The translations under genes were made by a program, and so were the position numbers. Below, one piece after another: positions 1 through 11,300 of a stretch of 64,000 nt of DNA (its first letter is position 1; each line of letters begins with the position of its first letter). Location: NCBI RefSeq assembly GCF_030269925.1, contig NC_085124.1, positions 5,518,001-5,582,000 on the forward strand, read 5' to 3'. This stretch comes from Bombyx mori. Its lineage: Eukaryota > Arthropoda > Insecta > Lepidoptera > Bombycidae. The notes beneath the pieces were generated by a model. That model was given only the letters and a program-made list of their open reading frames with translations. It searched no databases and was not told where the DNA came from.

Positions 1-1869
1 GGCAAGGTGAAATGACATAGACATACCCCGACTAAGTATTTTTTTTTTTTTATATTTTTCTGTATATGTATACATACCAGGTTATAAATAAATGATAACA
101 AAATAATAATAAATTACATTAAAGCTACATTATGCAAAATTGTGTTGGAATTTGATTAATTTATTTAAAAAAAAAAAAACAATATTTTATATGATTGACG
201 GATTATGTACTGTTATCCCGGAGGCATTTCCAGTTTCACCAGAACAGGTGGGCGAGCTAATCCTCTTAAATGCTAAAGTTCTGTTACTGCTAAATTTTCT
301 TACACTTTGAATTTCGCATTCATGATTTTTTTTAAATGCAAATAAATTCGAAATTCTAACTGTATCGCCTAATAAGCACATATTTAATGCATGCATATAA
401 AAAAGTTGCCATAGCAGCGTCTGCTATGGAAATAATAATTAACAGACCAGACTATGACAACCATTTATCCCGAGAAAATGCAAATTGTTTCATTCTTACG
501 GAATCAAAATTTTATTGTGGATGAAACCGCGAGTCACGTTTAGTTATTAATAATTCAAAATCAAATTATTCTGACGTCACGAATATTCATTAATTACAAA
601 GCGCATAATAAGTCTCGTTACACATAAATCGTTCGAAACAACATTCAGTTATATTTAAAAAAAAAAACGCTATAAAAACTGCCTCTGTCTATTGTTCTGT
701 TAAATTTGGTTGGCGTATCGATTTTTTCAACTTATTCCTAAGAATGTTACAGATTTTCGTGTGGCGACTCTTTTATGACTCTTGCTCGTCCTGGACTTAT
801 ATTGTATACGTTATTGTATGTTAACACTTACTGGTACCTGTTTCTCTACCATAGCGGCTAGATAACGGTATACGACAAGGGTTCCGTGCTGGATGTCTTG
901 TTGTTCTCTTCAATGAAACGATTTGGTTCGTATTTACAGGTTTATTAAAAGATAAAAACTGAAGAACAAATAATCATGAAGTGCAATATGAGTGTAGTAG
1001 ATAATGTAATCGTTAAAGTTGTATATGCGTTCGCGATCGCTCGATGAAGTGAAGCTCGGTGGTGGGCGAGAATAAAAACTTGTTTGGAGGGGGATTTAGA
1101 GATCCTTAACAACAAGTATTACTCAAAATAAACAAAACGAAACAAAAAAATAGTATAATAACAATAGATTAATTGGTGAGAAAAAGTCTTGAAGTCAAAT
1201 GTGCAAACGCAATAAGATGATACGTGCATTTTCAATGCAAAAGTTCAAAATGGGTTATTTAACCCGTTATGTTATGTTTAGTGTTAATAATAATATTTTA
1301 TAATAATATTATATTAATTATTGGTATAAAAGCCTTAAAGATTTTACATCCCTTTTCTTCTCTCCTATTTCTGCCACTGCCGTCTGTCATTTTTCCTTTT
1401 CTTATTCGAATTCTTCTAATACGTTGAAGTCCTTCTACCTAGATGCGGTATTAGGTCTCTAGTCGTCATAATGGCATCAATTTCCGTAGTCAAGTAGGTA
1501 TTAAATTGATCTATTTCAATTGTTACTGTGCAATTGTGCTCAGGTTTCCCTTTTCATATCTTAGAAATTAAGTGGCATACCTTTAAGGTTATTGACCACA
1601 GGGTATAGCCATAAATAGGTTTCTTAGATTTACTACCACTTTTATTTCAATTGTTTGGTTTGATTACAATATCTGTGGGATATGGCAAACAATTTATTCA
1701 ATAAATAAATATACGCTCCAGCAATCGACTCCGGCAATGTAAATTTGAAAACAACTATCAACCAAATAGGTACTATTGCCAGCTTGCCAAACGTGAAGAA
1801 TTTTATGTAGCATTATTTCCATAATTAAGACTAAGGGAAGCATAGGGACAATCAGGAAAACGCTACTGT
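1..1869. other. AT-rich non-coding stretch
   Basis: I see no convincing gene here; open frames are short and lack splice-supported continuity. The only recognisable piece is at about 180-262, where a motif like that in the 3' UTR of the LINE at 2381-7523 (TTTCCAGTTTCACCAG, then AGGTGGGCGAGC) marks a tiny LINE-tail relic. The rest is AT-rich sequence with poly-A and poly-T runs. Confidence 0.6.
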
Positions 1870-2030
1870 TGGTAGGGCATCTTATGAGCTCGCAGTGGTA
1901 GCTACCACCACACTGCCTATGTCTCAAGATGGGTGGGGCAATTACGTTGTTGACATCTATAAGCTTCGGTGACTATTTAAAACCAGGTGGGCGGTAAATT
2001 AATGCACCTCAGCAAGCAATTAAGAAAAAA
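1870..2030 (+). repeat. Degraded Bm1 SINE, 3' half
   Basis: This diverged fragment keeps Bm1 body landmarks in order: a TACCACCAC block, GTCTCAAG, GGTGGG, the ACGTTGT...GACATCTAT block, and ACCAGGTGGGC near the tail. The tRNA-like head is missing. Confidence 0.6.
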
Positions 2031-2260
2031 ATAGATAAAAACGAGACACTTGAAAACAACAGTCGAAGTCAAAAGAAACCTACTTTTCCTTAACCTACTT
2101 TAAATTTAGAAGTGCAGACAGAATTGTGATTGTTACGTATTGTTATGTCACATGTGTAATCAACAAAACGCTCCACATGTGCACTCAAAGGTGCCGTCAT
2201 CTCAATTGACACGTTTGACGTAAACAAACATGTTCCGGTGAGTTTGACATTGTTATTCTG

Positions 2261-2380
2261 TTTTTTTTTATTGCCTAGATGGGTGGACGAGCTCACAGCC
2301 CACACAGTTAAGTGGTTACTGGAGCCCATAGATTTCTAGTTCATAAATGTGCCACCCACCTTGAAATATAAGTTCTAAGG
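2261..2380 (-). repeat. Bm1 SINE, left part, split by a LINE
   Basis: A poly-T start followed by the standard antisense Bm1 3' end (TTGCCTAGATGGGTGGACGA) runs to AAGTTCTAAGG and then stops at the poly-T of the LINE. The next expected Bm1 bases (TCTCAGTATAG) resume at 7535. 2261-2380 and 7535-7624 are therefore one SINE interrupted by a later insertion. Confidence 0.93.
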
Positions 2381-2622
2381 TTTTTTTTTTTTTTATGATT
2401 GAGAGTTTACTGGTGGCCCGAAGGCCTTTCCAGTTTCACCAGGACAGGTGGGCGAGCAAAGGCTCAGCCAAGAGGGGTGGGATTTGCTAACAACTGCCCG
2501 AGCGCCTCCGAAGGAGACCTAACAACTCAAGAGCAATTGTTTCGCGAATGAATCTACTACCGGATCGGAATCGCGACCCGCTGAGAAGATCCGGCGAGAA
2601 ACTCAGCGGGCTGATGCATGGG

Positions 2623-5505
2623 TTAGGTTGCACGTCGACCTCTTTGTCGAGTTCGACGAGTACGGTTACCGGGGTCCCTAAGCCTGCCCCTAGTATTAGA
2701 GCTGAACGCATCTAATGCAAAGGTTATTGGATCTGATGGATCCGTAAGGACGTGTCTAGGGCGTCGACGGTGACTGGCTCCTGCATGATCAGGATTCGGG
2801 GAGTAGTCAGCGGCGGCAACGATAAGGCGATTATCATGACGCATAGCCTTATCGAAGTATCGTTCCGACGCTGACTTCATGTATTTCCGAATTGATTCGA
2901 GGCCCAGGTCGTCGTGTAGGTCAACGTTCCTCACGAACCACGGAGCCCCGACAGCTAACCTGCAAAAGCGGGATTGTAGGGATTGGAGGGTGTCTATGTG
3001 TGTGCGGGCCGCGTGAGCGAACACCACACTCGCGTAAGTCATGACGGGCCTTATGCAAGTTTTGTAAAGTGTCACCTTGTTCCGAAGGGACATTTTACTC
3101 CGCTTACAGATCATGGGGTAGAGTCTACCGAGAATAAACGCGGCACGGTCACGGACTGATTTTATATGCGGGCGGAATGTCATCGATGCATCCAGGGTAA
3201 CGCCCAGGTACTTGACCTTCCTGGCCCAGGGTATGGGTTGTCTAAAGAGAGTAATCGGGGGTGTGAGATTCCTCCTCCTAATCCGGGAGGAAATCCGTGT
3301 GGAGCTTCCCCTCTGAAATAGCACCGCAGTACTTTTCGCTGGGTTGATGTCTATGCGCCATTTTCGGAACCACTGTCCTAGGGCTAGGGCTGCGCTCTGA
3401 AGCTTCTTCGCGATTAGGGACTTATTTCTACTAGAATAGTAAACAGTCGTGTCGTCGGCGAATAAAGCTAAATGGGTCGGCGGCGACCGGGGAATATCGT
3501 TGACGAATAAGCTAAATAGGAGGGGTGAGAGGACAGAGCCTTGCGGGACTCCAGCTGTGAGAGGTCGTGGGGAGGAGCGGGTTCCCTCGACTCGATATCG
3601 AAAAGAGCGGTTCGACAAGAAGTCCCGTATGATGAGCACGAGACTATCCGGCACGCCCATGTTGAATAGTTTGAAAATCAAACCATTGTGCCAGACTTTG
3701 TCGAACGCTTTTGCGACGTCGAAGAAGAGAGCTCCCGTGTATAACGGTTTTGGTCGATTAAGCCCCACAAGAATGTGCTCCGTGAGGCGGTGCACCTGTT
3801 GAACGCATGAGTGATTTGTACGGAATCCGAATTGTTCATCGATGAGAATGCCCTTGGATGAGACGAAGTCTCTGAGGCGTTTGTAGAGCAGACGCTCATA
3901 CAGTTTGCCTAGAGACATGAGGAGGCTAATCGGGCGGTAGCTCGTCGGATGATTTTTTGGTTTACCGGGTTTATGTATGCCGATAACGTCCGCTTCTTTC
4001 CACACCGCGGGAAAGATACAGTTCGCCATAGCGGCATTGAAAATAGATGCCAACATCAAGATGAGTTGGACGGGTAGAAGTTTAATAACGCGGTTAGATA
4101 TACCGTCGGAACCGGGAGCCTTGCGAGGACGTAGGTCTTTGATCAAGTCTTTAACTTCTATCGGGGTGACGGGTGGTAACGCATCCGATGGTGGCAAGGA
4201 GGCTCTGCGTTCTACCTCACTGTCTACTAATTCTACATGAACAGGGTCCACGGATTGAGTGCTGGGCGTGCACTGGGTTTGCAATGTATCGGCCAGCAGC
4301 TCTGCTTTTTCGTCATCATCAAACGCCGCGAGTCGGCCTGAGGGGCCTACGAGGGGGGGCATAGTTACTACCGTATCCGATTTGAGAGTACGAGCTAAGC
4401 GGTAGTAAGACCTTTGGGAGGGCGCGAGTCCTTCTAAGAAATCAGACCATCTGGCATCTCGGACTTCGGCGATGCAAGACTTTACGTCGCGTTGTAGGGC
4501 ACGCATTCGAATACGATTTTCCGCGGTAGGATACCTGTCGTAGGCGCGTATCGAGGCGTTCTTAGCTCTAAGGAGTTCCCTAATATCGTCGGACAATTTG
4601 AAGCGGTGAAGGAAGTCCTCCGCTACAACTTGTTTCGATGACCTATCTAATGTCGAAGTGATGTGTGACGTTAAGATGTCTATGGCTTCAGCGGTATCCT
4701 GAGGAGACGGGATAGAGTCCGGGTTAAACGGGAGCGATGGTGGATCAGATTCAGCCAGGCTGATGCCCAGCATGTGCCAATCCACCACAGTCCTCGTGAC
4801 GGGAACGGAATCGGGAGCGCGACCGAGCTTCATAACGACGGGACGGTGGTCTGAATCTAACTCTGAAACTACTTCGATCGAGTGTAAGCGCAGAGTTACG
4901 TTTTTTAATAACGCTATGTCAAGTATATCCGGGCGATGCGCGATATTTAGCGGGTAGTGAGTCGGGGTTAGCGGAGCGACGATATCGAAGGCGAGATCAT
5001 CGACTAACGCGTCAAGCCGCCTGCCATTCGGGGTTGTGGTGTGTGAGTTCCACCTGATGTGTTTACAATTTAGGTCGCCCGCCAGAATGACAGAGCTCCC
5101 CATACCGAGGAGCGCCTCGATATTACTGCTCAGAACGATCTTATCCGGTGGAAGATAAACGGACGCGATAACGATGGGCGCGTGTCCCGTCAGTGAGATT
5201 CGGCACACTGATGCTTCGATATTAGCGAGCGCGGGAGGATCGAGCGGGACGCAATGCAGGGCTCTTCTATAGTAAATGACGGTACCACCACCACGGGCAG
5301 AGAGCCTGTCGTTCCTGACCATGTTATAGTTCGCGATTTTAGGGTCACGGCGCGCGGGCTTAAGTAGGGTCTCCTGCACTAAAAAGATATCAATTTGATG
5401 GTCACGCAAAAAGTCAGAAACCTGATCACGTTGATTTGCGAGACCGTAAGCGTTAAAAAATCCTATCGTTACGGATAGGGGCTTTATTCTACTTATATAC
5501 GCCAT
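2623..5505 (-). CDS. LINE ORF2: APE endonuclease and reverse transcriptase
   Basis: This open frame of 960 codons starts at an ATG (5505-5503) three bases after the ORF1 stop. The N-terminal third is an apurinic/apyrimidinic-type endonuclease: an FFNAYGL start, the acidic residue in VQETLL, LAGDLNCKH, and the terminal SDHRPVV histidine motif near residue 220. The middle is a reverse transcriptase with FFDVAKAFDKVWH, GVPQGSVLSPLLFSLFVND and the catalytic FADDTTVYY. A basic C-terminal region follows, with no RNase H motif. The length is usual for jockey ORF2. The enzyme would nick target DNA and prime reverse transcription of the element RNA. No internal stop is present. The 3' UTR and ORF2 end resemble the solitary tails at 18121, 25371 and 47194, so related subfamilies have been active here. 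Confidence 0.95.
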   Translation of the reverse strand: MAYISRIKPLSVTIGFFNAYGLANQRDQVSDFLRDHQIDIFLVQETLLKPARRDPKIANYNMVRNDRLSARGGGTVIYYRRALHCVPLDPPALANIEASVCRISLTGHAPIVIASVYLPPDKIVLSSNIEALLGMGSSVILAGDLNCKHIRWNSHTTTPNGRRLDALVDDLAFDIVAPLTPTHYPLNIAHRPDILDIALLKNVTLRLHSIEVVSELDSDHRPVVMKLGRAPDSVPVTRTVVDWHMLGISLAESDPPSLPFNPDSIPSPQDTAEAIDILTSHITSTLDRSSKQVVAEDFLHRFKLSDDIRELLRAKNASIRAYDRYPTAENRIRMRALQRDVKSCIAEVRDARWSDFLEGLAPSQRSYYRLARTLKSDTVVTMPPLVGPSGRLAAFDDDEKAELLADTLQTQCTPSTQSVDPVHVELVDSEVERRASLPPSDALPPVTPIEVKDLIKDLRPRKAPGSDGISNRVIKLLPVQLILMLASIFNAAMANCIFPAVWKEADVIGIHKPGKPKNHPTSYRPISLLMSLGKLYERLLYKRLRDFVSSKGILIDEQFGFRTNHSCVQQVHRLTEHILVGLNRPKPLYTGALFFDVAKAFDKVWHNGLIFKLFNMGVPDSLVLIIRDFLSNRSFRYRVEGTRSSPRPLTAGVPQGSVLSPLLFSLFVNDIPRSPPTHLALFADDTTVYYSSRNKSLIAKKLQSAALALGQWFRKWRIDINPAKSTAVLFQRGSSTRISSRIRRRNLTPPITLFRQPIPWARKVKYLGVTLDASMTFRPHIKSVRDRAAFILGRLYPMICKRSKMSLRNKVTLYKTCIRPVMTYASVVFAHAARTHIDTLQSLQSRFCRLAVGAPWFVRNVDLHDDLGLESIRKYMKSASERYFDKAMRHDNRLIVAAADYSPNPDHAGASHRRRPRHVLTDPSDPITFALDAFSSNTRGRLRDPGNRTRRTRQRGRRAT

Positions 5506-5508
5506 TGA

Positions 5509-7121
5509 TTACCGGCGGAGTGAGGGGAGGACGTACGTATTTAATGACGCGTATACGTCGGCGTATTCCTGCACAACGGCGATAAAGTGTTGTGCAGTGG
5601 AGGCAGCGCGAATGGCGTCGCCCAAAGCGTTAACGCGCTCAAAGTTGATCGACTGAAAGAAGTCGATCGCTAAAGCGAGATTTTCGGACGCGGTCGGAGG
5701 GCAAGTCGCGGGAGAGGGACGAGTCGCGGGGGCGGGACGAATCGCGGAGGAGGGAGTTGTAGCCGTGTTCGTGTACGGCAGCGGTTTTGCCCAGGCCGAG
5801 ACACTGGGCACCGCCGCCGGAACGAACGCTGGCTTAGCCTGCGACGCAGAGGGTGCCGAGGCTTTGATGTCTGGGCCGGAAGCTCGGAGGCGGTTTTGGC
5901 GGGCGACGCGGCGATTTATTTTAGGGGCTCGGGGGCAACCACGGTAATTCGCGGGGTGACCCTGTGTTCGACACAGGACGCAGCTAGGCGGTTCCGTCGC
6001 GGTTTTTTGGTCGCGAGCGCAGAGGGCCGTGGCGTGATCGCCCAAACACTTAACACATCGGGGGCGCGCGTGACAGTTACGGGAAGAGTGCCCGTACAAT
6101 TGACAGTTATGGCACTGGCTAGGAGTGCCTTTTTTATGGGGGGCTTCGACGGCGATACCGGAGAGCCTACAGACGGTCTGTGTGTTGAAGATTTTCTTAC
6201 CCTTGGGGGTAGGCTGGAGGGTGACTAGAACCATATTATATGGCTCCCTACCGCGACCGGTGTGCATACGGTGCACAGAATTCACTGGAAAGCCCTGTTC
6301 TAACAGATCGGCCTTGACGAGCTCTACATCTAACTCTTTAGGGATTCCGCGTATTACAACGCGGAGTTCGCGCTCCTCCTGGAGCGTATAAGTATGGAAA
6401 CTTATACGTTCCTTACGGAGGTAAGAAGAGAGGGCCCTATGGTCGTCGGATGTTTGAACCTTAATTTGAATGCCGTTCGCGAGGTTACGGGCATTCGTGA
6501 AATTTATATTAGGCAAACTCGATCCCAAGCTGCCTTCTCCTGAAGGATAACCGGGGGAGGGGTCTGGGTTTTATTTTGTGCCACCGGACGCGGCGACGGA
6601 GTGGCACGGGCTGGGGGCGCAACGGGAGTCTGAGGGCGGGGGCGCGACGCGTTCACGGCTTTGCTAATTTTAGCGGCCGCGGGAGCTCGAGACTCCGCGG
6701 CACGCTTCTTACCCTTCTGTACCAGGGTGAATCCATCCGTCGATGAGGCGGGGGCGAGGTCGACCTCCATGTCCGAGTCAGAGTCGGAGCACGAGGAGGC
6801 GGGTGCAGGCGACCTACGAGCAAGTGTAGGTGTTTTAGAGGGCGCGACGGAGGCCGCGGGTGATCGCTCAGCTGAAACGATGGTCACGGCGGACGACGCA
6901 GCAGCTTTTCTCGCCAGTATAGGCGACACGGGAGCGGCAGGCACGACAGAGGCTGCGGTGCTCAATGCAGAAGCTCTGCACGCAGGTACAGGCGACGCAG
7001 GAGCAGCGAGCGCGGCGGAGTCCTCGAGAGGGCTCGCAGTGTGATTGGCCTTGAAGGCCAGAAACTCTGAGGCGAGCTGTGGGTGGCGAAGTCGGAGGAA
7101 TTCCGCGAATACAGCGTCCAT
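5509..7121 (-). pseudogene. LINE ORF1 (gag-like, zinc knuckles), frameshifted
   Basis: Two overlapping frames make up this gene. The first (7121 to about 6504) starts at the ATG at 7121-7119, encodes an Ala/Pro/Ser-rich N-terminus with an acidic patch (SSCSDSDSDMEVD) and ends shortly after AWDRV. The second (about 6528 to 5509) begins without its own ATG and carries the conserved gag core: a PRE_C2HC-like region around RVVIRGIP, then CHNCQLYGHSSRNC, CVKCLGDHATALC and CVLCRTQGHPANYRGC. Since the core belongs to one protein in jockey elements, a one-base deletion near 6505-6528 best explains the break; programmed frameshifting is less likely. The product would bind element RNA. The stop codon is three bases before the ORF2 ATG. 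Confidence 0.85.
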
Positions 7122-7523
7122 GATCGCTGAGTACCCAGGTGGGGCGGCCCCGGGTCTTGAAAACACTCGCCTTGCGGCGAGGCCCCAACTTCTCGGACCT
7201 GAGCGGTTCTATTGAACACAGGTGGCAATGCGGCGCGATTACTACAGGACAAAGAAAAAGCACAACAAAACAGAAATTACAAAAAGAAACAAAACAAATA
7301 AATACTTGCAGGAAAACACTTTGTCGGCAAATGTTCCACGAACACAAAAAGAACTAAAACAAAACAAATAAAAGCTTCCAGGAAACACACTTGGTCGGCA
7401 GATGTATCACGAACACAGGCCGCGCGAACAATGGCCGGGCTAACAAAAGCCGGGCGAACAAAGACCGGGCGATCGAGTGGACGATGAGCACGTCCGCACG
7501 TGACGGGTGCCTCTATCGGAATG
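7122..7523 (-). promoter_or_regulatory. LINE 5' UTR with tandem repeats
   Basis: This is the region between the 5' end of the LINE and the ORF1 ATG. It holds two imperfect tandem units of about 62 bases at roughly 7283-7345 and 7358-7420, both containing AAACAAAACAAATAAA and GTCGGCA, and a shorter array of about 15-bp GC-rich units near 7419-7477 (variants of GCCGGGCGAACAAAG). Tandem repeats are common in internal LINE promoters; promoter activity here is inferred. Confidence 0.6.
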
Positions 7524-7534
7524 AAGTTCTAAGG

Positions 7535-7624
7535 TCTCAGTATAGTTACAACGGCTACCCCACCCTTCAAACCGAAATGCATTGTTGCTTCACGGCAGAA
7601 ATAGGCGGAGTGGTGGTGGTGGTG
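7535..7624 (-). repeat. Bm1 SINE, right part, split by a LINE
   Basis: This continues the SINE piece at 2261-2380: TCTCAGTATAGTTACAACGG, then the CACCCTTCAAACCGAAA and CACGGCAGAAATAGGC blocks. It ends in a short GTG run, so the tRNA-like head is missing. Confidence 0.9.
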
Positions 7625-8061
7625 ATGATATTCTGTAAAAAATATTCGATTTCATTTCATAACTAACATTCAATACAACGTGATTCTTAGCTTTATTTAA
7701 AATTTAATGTAAGTACCAATACTAGAAGGTTCCCGGCATTACCAGTTTCTTGAATTCCAACTCTATGCTCATCATTTAAAATAATAAATTTTATTTCAAT
7801 TTGAACGGTACATTTGAAATCGTTACAATACAGATTCGCTTCTACGGACTGTACCTATCTAAATATTTAGAGTTCTGTATCAGTAAAAACACAAAAACAA
7901 TAGACCCATTAGTAGATGTCATCGTGCATGCGACAAACAAAAGCGGTCAGGAAGAGATAAAACAAGTGACAGTAAACGAAGCACCGCATAATATACCGAT
8001 GCTATCCGTCGATAGCACTACCTGCTTCCTCCAAACATTCGCTTGCCGACATTCAACCAGG

Positions 8062-8382
8062 ATGGTCGCGATCATAATCCTCTTATCCTGCTTAACGCTC
8101 GCTTCAGGCGAACACTCGGGAGCATACTCGTCTCCGCAATACGCAAAGAAAATCTTCCCGAAGAAAGGTTACGATACAATTGCCTTGTTGCCGAGAGAAA
8201 GACCACCGGCACCTTTCAATGAGAGTCGAGAAACGATATCGAGGTTCGACGCGAATGACACTACTCAGTACGGAAGATCGACTTTCATGGAATCAGCCAG
8301 TAATTTCTTCAGCGGCACCGGAGGTCAGGTGATAACGAGCATTGCGAAGGACTTCATAGCGAGGTCCACGGGCAGCAGTCAG
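8062..8382 (+). CDS. Exon 1 of the four-exon membrane/secreted protein
   Basis: Codes residues 1-107: signal peptide and N-terminal polar region. The donor is CAG|GTTGGT, phase 0. The open frame extends upstream to 7801, but the region before 8062 does not look coding and the ATG at 8062 places the signal peptide at the N-terminus. Confidence 0.8.
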
Positions 8383-11300
8383 GTTGGTTTTGACTGCGTT
8401 TCGCAGGTTTGTATAGCACCTCTGTATTTATATCGCACGCTTTTTGCATGAATCCCGCCAGAGCAAAGTTAAAGTAACGTGACAAAAGTCAATATACCAA
8501 AATTATTATAAACTAGCGACCCGCCCTCGTTTCGCTTCGGAAACTGTAATTTATTATTGATTTCTCCACTATTTAATGGATGTTATTATACATATAAACC
8601 TTCCTCTTCAATCACTCTATCTATTAAAAAAAAAACATCGAAATCCGTTACGTAGTTTTAAAGATTTAAGCATACATAGGGACAGACAGATATAGGGACA
8701 GAGAAAGCGACTTTGTTTTATACTATGTAATGATTGTTTGTTTTTTGGTCCACGCCTTTATGGAATTTCGTTCACGTAGACCAAAAATTGTAGAATACAA
8801 ATATTTGATATTTATCAAAACAAAATTTAATTTTGTTTACTTTCCCGGGATATTCCGAGATTGAACTCCTCATTACAATCAACAAGGATAAATTCAATCT
8901 TTCTCTATTTAAGACATCTGATTTTATACCTTTAATCATTACATCGATTTAGACTTTAATCTATAGATCACGATAACTCAAACTATTTTTCCTACCTAGT
9001 CGCTGGTAGCCTAAGAGGCTATTCCAACTATCCCGGACGGGTAGGTAAACTCACAAGCTCAACCTGAGAGAATTTGATAACCTTAGCCCAAACAAGAACA
9101 GTGCTTAGTAGAATCAACCGCCGGATCGGAATCGCGACTCATTGAGAAGATCCAGCGAAAAATTCACTGGGCTGTGGCTAAGGACTAAAAACCCCTATCT
9201 TCACCGCTGCATTCTTGCATAATGTCGTCCCAAAATTTGCTATTGTCGTAAACTGTAAAGCTCTCAAATTCTTCCAACGAAGGAATGTGGAGATAAGACT
9301 TGAATAAGTGAGTCACTACTGCAAAAGATAATTTGTTTTAACGAGAAAAAAAACAATACTAGCATCGTAGATTACCGATTCCTAATTTTGTAAATCTGAA
9401 GAAAACCACATACACTAACCAATCTTTAAATAGCTTCCGTATTTTTTCTTACTTATGAAGTGTAAGTTTCTATATCGGTGAATTGATAATTAAAATCTTT
9501 TCGCTTATTGCTTAGATGAGTAGACTAACTCACGATTTGTCACTTAATAGCAGTGGTTACGGGAGTCCAAAAACATCACAATGGAAATGCCGCAACCTAA
9601 CTTGAGGTTTATGTTTCAATTGTAAAAACCACAAATAATACTTTATTAGGTAGATTTGATTATTATTACACGATGTTATTCCTTCATAAGAAAAAATTAT
9701 ATCTCCCTGCGGAAATCGAACACCGACATAGGCGCATCGCTTGATAGACCGGGTGTCTTATCTTTTAGGCCACGACAACTTCGCCTTTTCGAGGTATGAA
9801 TAATACTAACTCACCATGCCATAGCCCGATACTCTAATAATAGCTATTTTAGACACATAAAGAATTATGCAATAATTTATTTTAATTTTATTAAACGCCT
9901 AATCGTCCTAGTTACTCATTCGAGACATCGGATAATAAAATGAAAGTAGTTACAACGGCTGCCCTCCCTTCCAACCGAAACGCATTCTTCACGGCAGAAA
10001 TAGGCAGGGTGGTGGTACCCACACGCGCGGACTCACAAGAGATCCTACCACCAGTATTTTGCGGGTTTCATTTTTATTACACGATGTTATTCCTTCACCC
10101 TAGAAGTCAATCATGACCATTTGTTAAGTACGTATTTCATTAGACAAATTGGTACCCGCCTGAGATTCGAACACCGGTGCATCGCTCAACACGAATGCAC
10201 CGGACATCTTATCCTTTAGGCCACGACGACTTAGCATATACCATTTAGTTATAAAAAAATCGACACTTACCTCTCGCAGCAGAAATTTCATCAAGTAAAT
10301 TTATTGAATACATGATGATGATGATGATGAACTATAACTGTTACATATTTAATAATAAAAATTGCGTTCATTGCATGTAGCATTCTTCAAAATTTATTTA
10401 AATTACATTAAAATTTAATTAGAGCACTTCTGTTGCAGGTCTTAAGTCTGAACCTCACCAATCTGGTTATACTGATAGTTTTGAAAGCGCTGGTGCTCGC
10501 CGCCGGATTCTTCGGAGCTGGAGCGTGGAAAGGGGGACATTATTATGGAAGAAGTCTTGAAGGTATGACGGTGATTTTTGTTTCGACAAAATGCATTCTG
10601 CCATAATTAAATGTTATTCGAAATTAATATTTGATTGAAACTAGCCTATATTAGTATAATTGTGAACAAGTTCCGAACAATAAATAACATTAGGACCGTC
10701 GATCCAGTGAGCAGAACGCTCGACGTAACATATTATATTTACTTACTAACACTATTATTAGTGTTATCACCATATCCTATATTACATAAAATAAGTAATA
10801 ACACAAATTCTTCTTCTCAATCGTGTCACTCTTGAGAGAGTGGTCGTTATCATCATGTAGTGTTGGAAGGGGCAGACTTGATGCGTCTCACGATGTCGCG
10901 CCATCTCTCCCTGCTCGAGGCCATTCTACTGCACTCATTTAGGGGAACTCCTCTACTGCAGTTTTAATTTGGTCGGTCCACCGCATTGGTGAATAACAAA
11001 AATATACGTTTATAAATCAATAGAATCTAGCCATATTAATCCTATGCCGTGTAGCCCAAATTAATTTATAAAGTAACTTAAGTAATATAAATTATATCAT
11101 ATTCAATTTAAATATTACGCACAAGCTACCCGCTCTAACAAACCAGCTTTTATATCAGAAGTCGTTGTGGCCTAAAGGATAAGAGGTCCGGTGCATTCGT
11201 GTTGAGCGATGCACCGGTGTTCGAATCCCAGGTGGGTACCAATTTTTCTAATGAAATACGTACTTAACAAATGTTCACGATTGACTTCGACGGTGAAGGA

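Larger units (their letters stand above)
2381..7523 (-). mobile_element. Full-length jockey-clade non-LTR retrotransposon
   Basis: The element is 5143 bp and reads right to left: 5' UTR (7122-7523), ORF1 (5509-7121), ORF2 (2623-5505), 3' UTR and poly-A (2381-2622). It is flanked by the 11-bp direct repeat AAGTTCTAAGG (2370-2380 and 7524-7534), the target site inside a Bm1 SINE. ORF1 encodes zinc knuckles, and ORF2 encodes an endonuclease plus reverse transcriptase without an RNase H domain, the layout of the jockey clade. An exact duplication, an open ORF2 and a complete 5' end point to fairly recent insertion. The ORF1 frameshift suggests this copy is not autonomous. The family name is not known to me. 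Confidence 0.93.

Noticed and set aside
6661..7357. Long plus-strand and other-frame open frames over the LINE
   Set aside because: They lie opposite the Ala/Pro-rich ORF1 region, where GC-rich codons open other frames; no start context or domain supports them.
11159..11240. tRNA-like sequence at the head of Bm1
   Set aside because: The same sequence recurs at the head of many SINE copies here, so it is not a separate tRNA gene.
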